A stretch of DNA of 14,319 nt from an uncultured Lachnospiraceae bacterium. Its GTDB lineage: Bacteria > Bacillota > Clostridia > Lachnospirales > Lachnospiraceae. Both the position numbers and the translations under genes were made by a program. Location of the stretch: contig CAJTVL010000098.1 in NCBI GenBank assembly GCA_910579425.1, positions 1 to 14,319 on the forward strand, given 5' to 3'. The notes below the pieces were generated by a model. That model saw nothing but the letters and a program-made list of their open reading frames with translations, was not told where the DNA came from and ran no database searches. Of the stretch, positions 1 to 8,199 are shown in pieces (position 1 is the stretch's first letter; the number at the start of each line of letters is the position of its first letter).

Positions 1-25
1 ATCCCTCGTATTTACTGGGTTCTTA

Positions 26-439
26 CTAACTTGACAATATAATAACACGCTCCCCCGAGTCTATCACCGCAATCAAAACCCCCTGACCCGTCAAATAAGG
101 TTCCCTTGCAGTAACCGGATAAATACAGGAGCCTAACTTTCCTTTTTGAGTAGAAAAGTAAAGCCTTTTGGGTTTTTCCACAAATTCCACCTCGTCCAAC
201 CCGGAAAAGGTATCAATCAGGCCTTCCGGTATGGTCACGATTGCATACCCTGCAATCAGCTCCTCCACCTGGATCACATTGCTCTGCAATTTCCCTATAT
301 CCCCATTGTACTTTACAATCAGCTCCCAGGTACCCGTGCTCTCGGAAAATCCAATCCCTAACTGGTCCGACTTTTGCCGTTCTGCTTCCTCAATCTCAAG
401 AGCGAGATTAAGCAGCAGCTCTAACTTTTGATTTGCCAT
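26..439 (-). pseudogene. 5' remnant of an S8 (subtilisin-like, Csp-type) serine protease gene
   Basis: The 137-residue product has the N-terminal prodomain of clostridial S8 proteases related to the germination protease CspB, followed by the first catalytic block: residues 120-129 read GVLIAVIDSG, with Asp127 as the expected first residue of the Asp-His-Ser triad. Family members continue with an I-D-Y-x-H-P-x-F-like stretch and several hundred more residues. Here the similarity stops at Gly129 (position 53), and eight unrelated residues lead to a TAG at 26-28. The His and Ser blocks are absent, so this product cannot be an active protease. Reading the other two frames across the GGGGG run does not restore the expected continuation, which argues against a simple frameshift. 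The ATG at 437-439 has a GGAGAT ribosome site just upstream. It lies 79 bases after deoB, with a hairpin between. Family assignment is fairly sure; whether an insertion, deletion or rearrangement caused the break lies outside the window. Confidence 0.6.
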
Positions 440-456
440 GGAATATCTCCGATAAA

Positions 457-494
457 GAATTGTCCGGAAACAACAGGTTATTTCCGGACAATTC
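457..494 (-). terminator. Perfect 14-bp hairpin after deoB (weak terminator or structural element)
   Basis: GAATTGTCCGGAAA at 457-470 and TTTCCGGACAATTC at 481-494 are perfect inverted complements around a 10-base loop. On the minus strand the hairpin follows the deoB stop by about 24 bases and is followed by only TTTATC, then the ribosome site of the S8 remnant. The U-tract is short, so termination may be partial. An adjacent palindrome, ACTTTTAAAAGT at 498-509, precedes it on the minus strand. On the plus strand the hairpin is followed by a T-rich stretch, so some bidirectional activity is possible. Confidence 0.6.
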
Positions 495-518
495 CTTACT
501 TTTAAAAGTTTTATTATT

Positions 519-1712
519 TTACTCTATGCTCAATTCCCCCAAAATGGACCTTCCGATCGCTCCCTCCGGCATGGGCACTGCGAAATTGTCTGCTACCGTA
601 GCGCCGATTACCGCAAAGGTATCCTCATTTTCCAGCGCACCGCCTTTCATCCCTTTTGCGTATGCGATGAAGGGCACATATTCTCTGGTATGATCCGTCC
701 CGCTGTAGGCAGGGTCATTGCCATGGTCTGCCGTGAGAATCAAAAGATCATCCTCCCGCAGTTTTTCCAGAAGCAGACCCAAATTTCTGTCGAATTTTTC
801 AATCTCTCTTCCATATCCCTCCACATCTCTGCGATGCCCCCAAAGCGCATCAAAATCCACCAGATTGACAAAGCAGAGTCCCCGGAAATCCTCTCCGGCA
901 ATTGCAATGGTCTGCTCCATTCCATGGACAGAGCTGTCCGAGTGGTAGGTCTGTGTGATTCCCTCCCCGCAGAAAATGTCATTGATCTTTCCCACGCCGA
1001 TCACATCATACCCGGCGTCCTTCAAGGCATTCAGTACGGTAGGGCCGGCAGGCTTTAAGGCATAGTCATGCCGGTTGCTGGTGCGCCTGAACTCCCCCTT
1101 TCTTTTTCCCACATAAGGTCTTGCAATCACCCGGCCTACTTTCCACTCATCCTTTAAGGTGATTTCCCTTGCAATCTCGCAACAGCGGTACAGATTGGCA
1201 AGGTCAAAGGTCTCCTCGTTTCCGCAAATCTGAAGCACGGAATCCGCAGAGGTATAAACGATCATTGCACCGGTATTTATCTCTTCCTCCCCAAGCTCCT
1301 CTATAATCTGCGTGCCGCTGGCGCTTCTGTTCCCGATCACTCTCTTCCCGCAGCGCCTCTCCAGCTCCGCAATCAGTTCCGGCGGAAATCCGGTGTCGGT
1401 AAAAGTCTGAAAGGGCTTTTCGGTTTTAATCCCCATCATTTCCCAGTGTCCCGTCATGGTATCCTTTCCATTGCTTGCCTCTCCCATGCGCATATAACGG
1501 CCTGTGGGCGCCGGTACCGCCTGCATCTCTCCTCCGCTGTGAAGATTGAGCATTCCCAGACTTGCCAGATTCGGTATTTCCAGCTTTCCCATTCTGTCAA
1601 GAATGTGCCCAAAGGTATCCACCCCTTCATCTCCAAAGGCCAGGGAATCCGGCATGGCTCCGATCCCCAGGGAGTCAAGAACAATCACAAAAATACGGTT
1701 ATATTTACTCAT
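519..1712 (-). CDS. deoB: Phosphopentomutase DeoB
   Basis: A cytoplasmic enzyme of the alkaline-phosphatase superfamily that interconverts ribose- (or deoxyribose-) 1-phosphate and the 5-phosphate, feeding nucleoside sugars into central metabolism. The 397-residue length is normal. Visible motifs are the metal-binding Asp13 in VLDSLGIG, the phosphorylated Thr85 in NGKDTMTGHWEMMG (same numbering as the Bacillus cereus enzyme), DFDALWGH around residues 286-293, and LTADHGND plus TDHTRE around 327-344, which supply the second metal cluster (Asp329, His330, His341). A cap domain lies between about residues 100 and 220. Its ATG overlaps the udp stop in an ATGA (1709-1712), so the two are translationally coupled: Udp releases ribose-1-phosphate and DeoB converts it. 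No damage is seen and the assignment is very secure. Confidence 0.97.
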   Translation of the reverse strand: MSKYNRIFVIVLDSLGIGAMPDSLAFGDEGVDTFGHILDRMGKLEIPNLASLGMLNLHSGGEMQAVPAPTGRYMRMGEASNGKDTMTGHWEMMGIKTEKPFQTFTDTGFPPELIAELERRCGKRVIGNRSASGTQIIEELGEEEINTGAMIVYTSADSVLQICGNEETFDLANLYRCCEIAREITLKDEWKVGRVIARPYVGKRKGEFRRTSNRHDYALKPAGPTVLNALKDAGYDVIGVGKINDIFCGEGITQTYHSDSSVHGMEQTIAIAGEDFRGLCFVNLVDFDALWGHRRDVEGYGREIEKFDRNLGLLLEKLREDDLLILTADHGNDPAYSGTDHTREYVPFIAYAKGMKGGALENEDTFAVIGATVADNFAVPMPEGAIGRSILGELSIE

Positions 1713-2494
1713 GAACGCACCTCCCCGTCTTCCCGGATCAGCCTGCGGATGGCCTCTACCGCCACTTGAATCGCCCTGTCCGTATCATGGACTACCGGGT
1801 TTTCCATTCCCAGCTTTTCCCTCTCCTGGTTCGCTATCACAAGGAAACAGGAGCCCGCTCTCACATGCAGATAACCTGCTACCACAAAGAGAGCGGCGGA
1901 TTCCATCTCGGAGGCCAGGCATCCAAGCCTTTTCCAGGCTTCCCACTTATTCATCAGTTCGTAGCTCACCGGCTTCGTCTCCGGCTCGTGCTGCCCGTAA
2001 AAGGAGTCCTTACACTGTACCACCCCTGTATGGAAGGGATATCCCATTTTCCCCGCCGCTTCCCTCAAGGCGTTGGTCACACAAAGATCGGCCACGGCAG
2101 GGAACTCGATGGGGGCATATTCTCTGCTGGTTCCTTCCATGCGGATGGCTCCTGTGGCAATCACCACATCACCGCTTTTCACCTCCGGCTGCATACCGCC
2201 GCAGGTTCCGATACGGACAAAGGTATCGGCGCCGCATCTGACCAGCTCCTCCATTGCAATTGCCGCAGAGGGACCTCCGATTCCGGTAGAGGTTACACTG
2301 ACCTTCACGCCGTCCAAAGTCCCTGTATAGGTCACGTATTCCCTGTTGTCCGCAACCAGAACCGGATTTTCAAAATACTGCGCGATCTTGGCGCATCTCT
2401 TGGGATCTCCCGGCATGATCACATAGCGCCCCACTTCACCGCTTGCTGCCTGTATATGATACTGCCTGCTTGCATCTTCCGAATAGTTCTTCAT
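1709..2494 (-). CDS. udp: Uridine phosphorylase
   Basis: A cytoplasmic NP-I family nucleoside phosphorylase that splits uridine with phosphate into uracil and ribose-1-phosphate. The 261 residues include the phosphate-binding PGDP at 28-31, FVRIGTCGG at about 92-100, the pyrimidine-side segment KDSFYGQHEPET at about 162-173, and EMESAAL at about 196-202, which contacts the ribose. The segment around 160-205 resembles uridine phosphorylases more than purine nucleoside phosphorylases, so I favour Udp. The QHE sequence stands where the E. coli enzyme has Q-E-R, a common-looking variation in clostridial homologs as far as I recall. The ATG at 2492-2494 follows AAAGGAG with good spacing. It overlaps deoB by four bases, giving a two-gene salvage operon. 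A strong hairpin sits only a few bases upstream of its ribosome site, and no convincing promoter is visible between that hairpin and the start. Confidence 0.93.
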   Translation of the reverse strand: MKNYSEDASRQYHIQAASGEVGRYVIMPGDPKRCAKIAQYFENPVLVADNREYVTYTGTLDGVKVSVTSTGIGGPSAAIAMEELVRCGADTFVRIGTCGGMQPEVKSGDVVIATGAIRMEGTSREYAPIEFPAVADLCVTNALREAAGKMGYPFHTGVVQCKDSFYGQHEPETKPVSYELMNKWEAWKRLGCLASEMESAALFVVAGYLHVRAGSCFLVIANQEREKLGMENPVVHDTDRAIQVAVEAIRRLIREDGEVRS

Positions 2495-2516
2495 CTATAC
2501 TCCTTTCTTTGAGCCA

Positions 2517-2552
2517 AAACAGGCACAGGGAGCAACTCTCCTGTGCCTGTTT
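2517..2552 (-). terminator. Intrinsic terminator of the chemosensory operon, just upstream of udp
   Basis: AAACAGGCACAGG (2517-2529) and CCTGTGCCTGTTT (2540-2552) form a perfect 13-bp stem with a 10-base loop. On the minus strand the stem ends in TTTT then GGC, about 40 bases after the chemoreceptor stop codon. It most simply terminates the chemosensory operon. The U-tract is only four bases and the udp ribosome site begins about 10 bases further on, so read-through or attenuation into udp is possible. Confidence 0.75.
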
Positions 2553-2594
2553 GATCAGGAACTGTAGTCTGTCTATCAGCTCCAAAATTATCTG

Positions 2595-3959
2595 TTAATA
2601 TTTTCCGTAGCCATCTCCTAGGGAAATTACCTGCTCATTGTCAGCGCTGCTGGAGGAGGAACCTCTATAAGAAGAGGATGCGGAAGAAGAGGAACCTGTG
2701 CTTCCGCCCTCTAAACGGTAAATGGACAGCATATCCCTCATTCTGGATGCCTGGTTAGACAGCTCTTCACTGGCAGCCGCACACTCCTGGCTGGTAGCAG
2801 AGTTTGTCTGCACCACCTGAGATACCTGAGAAATTGCCTGCTCAATCTGAGCCACTGCCGTTGCCTGGTAGTTGGATGATTCTGCGATACCGTTGATAAT
2901 CACTTCACTCTCCTGTACCACCTTGGTAATCTCTTCCATAGCCTTGGCGGTATCATCCACAATCTTGGAACCGGAATTTACCTGGTTAATGGAATCCTCA
3001 ATGAGCTCTGCGGTCTCCTTAGCCGCTTCCGCACTCTTAGCAGCAAGGCTTCTTACCTCTTCTGCAACAACTGCAAAGCCCTTGCCTGCCTCACCGGCTC
3101 TTGCCGCCTCAACTGCTGCGTTTAATGCAAGGATATTGGTCTGGAATGCAATATCATCAATCGTCTTAATAATGTTGGAAATACTGGAGGATGCCTTGTT
3201 GATTCCCTGCATGGCAACTGTCATCTGCTTCATCTGAGCATTCCCGTTCTTCACGTCATCAATTGCCTTTCCTACCAACTGAGCCGCATCATTAGCCTGC
3301 TCCGCATTCTGCTTGGTCTTCTCTGCGATCTCGTCAATGGATGCGGTGATCTGCTCAATGGCGCTTGCCTGCTGGGTAGAGCCCTGTGCCAGTGCCTGGC
3401 TGGCGCTTGCCACCTGTGAGGAGCTGATGGTTACCTGGGAGCCGGCATCACTGATGTTGGAAAGTGCATGCAGATTATCCTCAACCAGTTTCTTTAAGGA
3501 ATTACCCAGCATATCCTCGGGAGAACTGGGTTTCACTACAACCGTAAGATTACCGTTTGAAATCTCTTCTGCAATACTTGCCTGATATTTAATATTGTCA
3601 ATTACCTTGGTATATTCATCTACCATTTTGCCGAACTCGTCATTATTGTATTTGACAAGTTCAATACCGTTCACGTGGCCCAGTGCAATCTCCCCGGCCG
3701 CATCAGATAACTGAGCTACAGATTTTTCAATTGCCCTGATCAATTTCAGTGCAATCACGAAGGTAATAACCATTGACACAACTGCCATTACAGCAGTAAA
3801 AATCTCCGCCTTCTCCACATATCTTGTCTGGGCTACGGGATCGGTATATTTAACTGCCGCCTTTGTTGTCGCGTCGCTCAACAAAATATTAACGACCAAA
3901 AGAAAACTAGGAATCAAAAATCCGACTATCATTTTCGTTTTCATTGTTATGTTTTTCAT
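2595..3959 (-). CDS. Methyl-accepting chemotaxis protein with minimal extracytoplasmic loop
   Basis: A 454-residue membrane chemoreceptor. TM1 is about residues 8-28 and TM2 about 53-73, so the extracytoplasmic part is only some 24 residues, far too short for a Cache or four-helix ligand domain. A HAMP region follows (about 74-126), then a second HAMP-like/linker stretch to about 180 and the coiled-coil signalling domain. The hairpin tip is intact (IAFQTNILALNAAVEAARAG at 270-289, then GKGFAVVAEEVRSLA), the site that contacts CheA and CheW. Residues 198-207 (ASAIEQITAS) fit the methylation-site consensus, with Glu202/Gln203 as likely CheR/CheB targets. A Ser-rich linker (about 420-438) leads to a C-terminal tail NEQVISLGDGYGKY, not the NWETF type. 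The ribosome site GAGAGGTAG precedes the ATG, 13 bases after cheW. It is the last gene of the chemosensory array. What it senses is unknown. Confidence 0.93.
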   Translation of the reverse strand: MKNITMKTKMIVGFLIPSFLLVVNILLSDATTKAAVKYTDPVAQTRYVEKAEIFTAVMAVVSMVITFVIALKLIRAIEKSVAQLSDAAGEIALGHVNGIELVKYNNDEFGKMVDEYTKVIDNIKYQASIAEEISNGNLTVVVKPSSPEDMLGNSLKKLVEDNLHALSNISDAGSQVTISSSQVASASQALAQGSTQQASAIEQITASIDEIAEKTKQNAEQANDAAQLVGKAIDDVKNGNAQMKQMTVAMQGINKASSSISNIIKTIDDIAFQTNILALNAAVEAARAGEAGKGFAVVAEEVRSLAAKSAEAAKETAELIEDSINQVNSGSKIVDDTAKAMEEITKVVQESEVIINGIAESSNYQATAVAQIEQAISQVSQVVQTNSATSQECAAASEELSNQASRMRDMLSIYRLEGGSTGSSSSASSSYRGSSSSSADNEQVISLGDGYGKY

Positions 3960-3972
3960 TGTCTTCTACCTC

Positions 3973-4497
3973 TCATTCTTCATCCATGTCCATATCATTT
4001 GCACTTTCAACAATTGACAGATCTTCATCGTTCAGGAGCTTATCGGGATCTAGGAGCAATTTCACCGTATCTCCCACCTTGCCGATGCCATAGACATACT
4101 TATTGTGTCCCTTGTCACCGCGTCCGATTGTTGGCGGCGGCAGGATGTTATCGTCGGCAATCTCCACTACCTCTGCGATCTGCTCTACAATCAATCCCAC
4201 CATCATTGATTTGACATTAATTACAATAATACAGGTTCTGTCATTGTAATCAAGCTCCGGCTGTTTAAACCTCAGCCTTACGTCAATAACAGGAATCACC
4301 TTGCCGCGCAGATTAATAAGGCCTTTGATATAATCTTCTGTCTCGGGAATCTTTGTAACCGACTGAAGCTGGATAATCGTATTTACATATCGAATTTCCA
4401 ATCCAAAATACTCGTTCCCGGATTTGAAGGTCATATACTTTCCTTTTTGTTCATCGCGCCCATTGGAATTTGCCTTCAAGTCACTTGTTTCACCCAT
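3973..4497 (-). CDS. cheW: Chemotaxis coupling protein CheW
   Basis: A 174-residue cytoplasmic adaptor linking the receptor hairpin tip to CheA. The CheW fold spans about residues 18-155. The hallmark segment is GLINLRGKVIPVIDVRLRF at 59-77, containing conserved Arg64, followed by IIVINV, GLIVEQIAEVVEI and a PPP turn before GIGKVGDTVKLLLDPDKLL. There is an extra polar N-terminus of about 17 residues and a strongly acidic C-terminal tail (NDMDMDEE) not needed for the fold. It sits between cheA (26-base gap) and the receptor (13-base gap), as expected for a core array operon. The start is supported by AAAGGAACAGG upstream of the ATG at 4495-4497. Confidence 0.95.
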   Translation of the reverse strand: MGETSDLKANSNGRDEQKGKYMTFKSGNEYFGLEIRYVNTIIQLQSVTKIPETEDYIKGLINLRGKVIPVIDVRLRFKQPELDYNDRTCIIVINVKSMMVGLIVEQIAEVVEIADDNILPPPTIGRGDKGHNKYVYGIGKVGDTVKLLLDPDKLLNDEDLSIVESANDMDMDEE

Positions 4498-4523
4498 ATA
4501 AATACCTGTTCCTTTCTGTAGAA

Positions 4524-6701
4524 TTATTCTATTAATCCAGCGGCATCCAGAATCAGGGCAATGCTTCCATCACCAAGCTGGGTACAGCCGGAAAGTCCCT
4601 TAACCTTCTTAATGTAAGAGGGAATAGGCTTCACTACAATCTCCCGCTCGCCAACCAGTTTGTCAACCATCAGGCACAGCTTCTTTTCCTCTACCTCCAG
4701 AATCATCATGATTCCGTTTTCAACGTCTTCCTCATACTTATCAAGACCATACCATCTGCCCAGACGAAGCACCGGATAGGCCTCTCCGCGGATCATAATG
4801 TACTCATCCCCATTGGGTTCATGGATCATCATATCTTCCTTCACCCGGATGAACTGTTTAATTACGCCTGTCTCCATAACAAAGGAGGATCCGCCTACCT
4901 CCATGACAATACCGTCGATGATTGCAAGTGTTAACGGAATCTTCAAAATCATGGTACTTCCCAGTCCCGGACGGCTCTCAATATCAAGAGTACCTCCAAT
5001 GGTCTGGATATTCTGGATTACCACGTCCATACCGACGCCTCTTCCCGAATATTCCGTTACCTGCTCATTGGTAGAAAAGCCCGGCAGCGTAATGAATTGG
5101 TACACTTCCTTATCGGAATAAGCGGAATCCGGTTTCGTCTCGTCGAGAAGCCCCTGCTTTCTGGCCTTTGCAATGATCTTTTCCCTGTCAAGACCCGTAC
5201 CGTCGTCCTCAACGCTGATCCAAACCTTGCCGGCTTCCGTCTTAGCGGACAAGATAACCTTTCCTTTTTCAGGCTTGCCGCTCTCTATTCTGGCTTCCTT
5301 GGATTCGATTCCATGATCTACGGAGTTTCTCACAATATGCATCAGCGGATCCGAAATATGCTCAATGATATTCTTATCCACCTCTGTCTGCTCTCCTACC
5401 ATGACAAATTCAATATCCTTGCCCAGCTTCCTTGATACATCAAATACAATACGGTTCATCTTCTGGAAGGTATTGGTCAGCGGCACCATTCGCATGGACA
5501 TGATTACATCCTGCAAATCTGTGGAAACCTTGGTAAGCTGCGCCGCCTCTTTCTTGAAGTTGTCAAGATTAAGCCCCGGCACATTTAAATCCGGGCTCTG
5601 AAGCACCACCGACTCTGAAATTACCAGCTCCCCGATCAGTTCCATAAGCTGATCCATCTTGCTTACGTTTACGCTGATAAAGGATGCCTTATCATTTTTC
5701 TTATCCTTTGCAAGAGTCTTGCGCTTGCCGGGTTCTTTGGATTTAATGACAAAATCTCCCGGTGCGATCTTGGGCTTGGCAGGTTCTTTGTTCTCCTGCC
5801 CCTCTCCCGCTTTCGCCGCTGCCGCCTCCGCTTTGCTCTCAATCTCCTCCACGCTGGCGTTCAAATCAATCACTGCACTTTCAGCCGCAGAAGGACCGTT
5901 CTCGCCAAAGTCAAAGCCCTGAAGGAACTCCTCGGCCTTGCACTCATAGACGTCCACCTCTTTAATATCGTATCCTACGCCGATAATCCGGCGGATGTCC
6001 TCCTCGCTGCACTGTGCCTGCAAAAGAATCCGGAATCCCTCCTTGACAATGGTCTCCGCACTGCTTTCATCTGAGATAATATCCTCCGGAGAATAAAGTA
6101 AATCCTCGGCAATCTCTTTCAGTGCATACACCGTCTTATAGGCATGGACATTCGCCATCTCCGTTTCCGGATAAAAGGTGATATAAATCTTATAAAAACG
6201 ACTATCGCTGGTGGCCACAGGAGCAATATAAAACTGCTTTGGTTCCTCATGCACATTTTCCGGAGGCGGCTCAACCCCCTCCTGTACCCCACCGTTTTTG
6301 ATCTGCTCCAAAAATTTGTCCAGATCCGCCACTATACCGCTGGCATCCCCATCTGCCGTGTCGCCGTTTCGGATTTTTTCCAGCTCGCCGGAAATAAAAT
6401 CCTCCACCTCCAACACATGCTCCACAAGCTGCAGATGCGGGACATTTTCGGGATGGGATTCTCTTAGGAAATAAAAAACATCCTCGAGCTTATGAGATAC
6501 TGCCGTTATATTATCAAACATCATGATACCGGAAGAGCCTTTAATGGTATGCATGGTTCTGAATATCTCATTGATGCTCTCTTCATCAAAGCAATCCGCA
6601 TCCTTCTGTTCCAGAACTCTTTCCTGAAGCTGCTCCAGAAGCTGCTCATTTTCAAAAAGGTATATGTCCAGCATGCCGTCTGTGCTAAATTCTTCAGCCA
6701 T
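4524..6701 (-). CDS. cheA: Chemotaxis histidine kinase CheA
   Basis: A 725-residue cytoplasmic kinase that phosphorylates the receivers of this cluster in response to the receptor-CheW complex. Domains in order: P1/HPt at about 5-130 with phospho-acceptor His51 in MHTIKGSSG; a P2-like alpha/beta domain at about 156-255 that would dock receivers; a long charged Ala/Lys linker at about 285-338; P3 dimerisation at about 341-410; the P4 HATPase with N-box HIVRNSVDHGIE (455-466), G1 EDDGTGLD (498-505) and G2 YSGRGVGMDVV (551-561); and the P5 CheW-like domain at about 585-725. All catalytic motifs are intact. It starts at 6699-6701 after AAAGGAG with six-base spacing. With no receiver fused to it, it must act on CheB, the stand-alone receiver at 6742-7134 and possibly the receiver-HD-GYP protein. 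Confidence 0.97.
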   Translation of the reverse strand: MAEEFSTDGMLDIYLFENEQLLEQLQERVLEQKDADCFDEESINEIFRTMHTIKGSSGIMMFDNITAVSHKLEDVFYFLRESHPENVPHLQLVEHVLEVEDFISGELEKIRNGDTADGDASGIVADLDKFLEQIKNGGVQEGVEPPPENVHEEPKQFYIAPVATSDSRFYKIYITFYPETEMANVHAYKTVYALKEIAEDLLYSPEDIISDESSAETIVKEGFRILLQAQCSEEDIRRIIGVGYDIKEVDVYECKAEEFLQGFDFGENGPSAAESAVIDLNASVEEIESKAEAAAAKAGEGQENKEPAKPKIAPGDFVIKSKEPGKRKTLAKDKKNDKASFISVNVSKMDQLMELIGELVISESVVLQSPDLNVPGLNLDNFKKEAAQLTKVSTDLQDVIMSMRMVPLTNTFQKMNRIVFDVSRKLGKDIEFVMVGEQTEVDKNIIEHISDPLMHIVRNSVDHGIESKEARIESGKPEKGKVILSAKTEAGKVWISVEDDGTGLDREKIIAKARKQGLLDETKPDSAYSDKEVYQFITLPGFSTNEQVTEYSGRGVGMDVVIQNIQTIGGTLDIESRPGLGSTMILKIPLTLAIIDGIVMEVGGSSFVMETGVIKQFIRVKEDMMIHEPNGDEYIMIRGEAYPVLRLGRWYGLDKYEEDVENGIMMILEVEEKKLCLMVDKLVGEREIVVKPIPSYIKKVKGLSGCTQLGDGSIALILDAAGLIE

Positions 6702-6741
6702 ATTCTTCTCCTTTCCTCATTTAGTTAAATCTATTCATTTG

Positions 6742-7134
6742 TCAGATCAGGCCGAGCTTTTTCATAGCCTGCTCAAACCTCTCCTGATCAATGGGCTTGC
6801 CGGAATATACGGTACAGCCCAGTTCAAATGCCATTTTAACATTGCTCTCATCATTTAAGGCGGTGGTCATAATAACCTTCACTGCCTTCTCCTGGGGAAT
6901 ATCCCTCTCCTTTTCCAGATTACGGATTCCCACCAGCGCCTGATAGCCGTCCATAACCGGCATCATAATATCAAGACAGACCAAATCATAGGGTTCCCCG
7001 TCTTCCAAAGCCATCAGGTATGCATCCACTGCTTCCATACCGTCCACAGTCACATCACACTCTCCATACTTTGAAAGGAAACTCAACATAAACTTCCGTG
7101 TTGCAAAATCATCTTCTGCTAATAGTATCTTCAT
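6742..7134 (-). CDS. Stand-alone CheY-like response regulator
   Basis: A 130-residue single receiver domain. Phosphorylation machinery is complete: the acidic pocket Glu7-Asp8-Asp9 in LLAEDDF, phospho-acceptor Asp55 in CLDIMMP, the switch Thr90/Thr91 in VIMTTA, and Lys113 in SGKPID. The N-terminal style (KILLAEDDFATRKFM, then YGECDVTVDGMEA) resembles a group of orphan receivers found with CheA or kinases more than the flagellar CheY that starts with a D-D-A-x-F-M-R block, so I do not assign the symbol cheY. There is no output domain. It lies between cheB and cheA with gaps of about 30-40 bases and a good AAAGGAG site, so it is probably phosphorylated by CheA, acting as the output messenger or as a phosphate sink. 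Which of these cannot be told from sequence. Confidence 0.92.
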   Translation of the reverse strand: MKILLAEDDFATRKFMLSFLSKYGECDVTVDGMEAVDAYLMALEDGEPYDLVCLDIMMPVMDGYQALVGIRNLEKERDIPQEKAVKVIMTTALNDESNVKMAFELGCTVYSGKPIDQERFEQAMKKLGLI

Positions 7135-7164
7135 GCCATTTCTCCTTTACTTTTTATTAGGCAA

Positions 7165-8196
7165 CTACCTCATTTTATTCAGCAAGGCATAGGTTCTTCC
7201 CGCAATATCGGAAAGCTTTTCCTGATGCTCCACAGCCCCTAAGTCATAGGCAACCTTCGGCATTCCGTAAACCACGCAGGTAGACTCATCCTGTCCGATG
7301 GTTCTCGCCCCGGCCTTTCGCATAGCCAAAAGCCCCTTTGCGCCGTCGCCTCCCATTCCGGTAAGGATGATCCCCACCGCTTTGGCGCCCGCCACTCTTG
7401 CCACCGAATCAAACAGCACATCCACAGAAGGACAATGTCCATTGACCTTCGGCCCCTTTTTACATTCTACCTGATAGACGCCGTTCACCTTTACAAGCTG
7501 CATATGTCTGTCCCCGCCGGGGGCAATCAGCATATGTCCCGGCATGACCCTGTCGCCTGTCTCTGCTTCCTTCACCTGTACGCGGCAGATATCGTTCACC
7601 CTTTTGGCATACATTGCCGTAAAGCCCGGCGGCATATGCTGAACCACGACAATTCCCGGAATATCCGGGCCGTATCCCTTTACCACCTCCAAAATGGCCT
7701 CTGTACCGCCGGTGGAGGCGCCTATGGCTACAAGCAGGTCATTGCTCTGTACGGAAAGACGGTTTTCGGTCTGTTCCATAACCTTCTTTTTGATACTGCC
7801 GATTTTGGCGGTGGAGGCAATCTTAATCTTCACCAGAAGCTCGTTTTTGACAAACTCCTCCAACTGCACCCGGTTTGAGACCGAAGGCTTCGCAACAAAA
7901 TCCACCGCTCCCGCCTGCATTGCGTCAAACACCTTATCACTGAGTGAGCTGATTACTACTACCCGGAGCGGGTATTGGGGCATAAGCTTCCTTAAAAACT
8001 CGATTCCGTTCATTCTGGGGAGTTCTATATCCAGAGTCATAACGTCAGGCTTACATTCCAGGATTTTATCCCGGGCCTCAAAAGGATCCTTCGCAGTCCC
8101 GACAATTTGGATCGTCGGATCCTTACTCAGATTCTGAACTAACAACTCCCTAAATACAATGGAATCATCTACGACCAAAACTCTGATTCTCTGCAT
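7165..8196 (-). CDS. cheB: Chemotaxis response regulator / protein-glutamate methylesterase CheB
   Basis: A 343-residue cytoplasmic enzyme that demethylates (and deamidates) receptor glutamate/glutamine sites when phosphorylated by CheA. The receiver (about 4-120) has Asp10/Asp11, phospho-acceptor Asp56 in TLDIELPRMNG, Ser83/Ser84 and Lys103 in AKPS. A linker joins it to the esterase domain (about 153-340) with the catalytic triad Ser161 in IGASTGGTEA, His187 in VVQHMPPGF and Asp284 in LTGMGGDGAKG. All are present, so the enzyme should be active. The ATG at 8194-8196 begins three bases after the cheR stop, and its ribosome site is inside the end of cheR, which implies coupled translation of the two adaptation enzymes. 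Confidence 0.96.
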   Translation of the reverse strand: MQRIRVLVVDDSIVFRELLVQNLSKDPTIQIVGTAKDPFEARDKILECKPDVMTLDIELPRMNGIEFLRKLMPQYPLRVVVISSLSDKVFDAMQAGAVDFVAKPSVSNRVQLEEFVKNELLVKIKIASTAKIGSIKKKVMEQTENRLSVQSNDLLVAIGASTGGTEAILEVVKGYGPDIPGIVVVQHMPPGFTAMYAKRVNDICRVQVKEAETGDRVMPGHMLIAPGGDRHMQLVKVNGVYQVECKKGPKVNGHCPSVDVLFDSVARVAGAKAVGIILTGMGGDGAKGLLAMRKAGARTIGQDESTCVVYGMPKVAYDLGAVEHQEKLSDIAGRTYALLNKMR

Positions 8197-8199
8197 TCC

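Noticed and set aside
1..56. Terminal inverted repeat of a transposon (GGGG...TAAG-like pattern on the minus strand at about 22-56)
   Set aside because: Only the ends resemble a Tn3-type repeat, the interior does not, and no partner repeat or transposase is in the window. I cannot name any element.
47..61. Simple G-run frameshift in the S8 gene
   Set aside because: Reading the other two frames past the GGGGG run gives no I-D-Y or H-P-like continuation, so slippage does not restore the protease.
1546..2512. Plus-strand frames of 231 and 248 codons opposite deoB and udp
   Set aside because: Both lie antisense to confidently identified enzymes, have Arg/Pro/Ser- or His-rich shadow composition and no recognisable domain.
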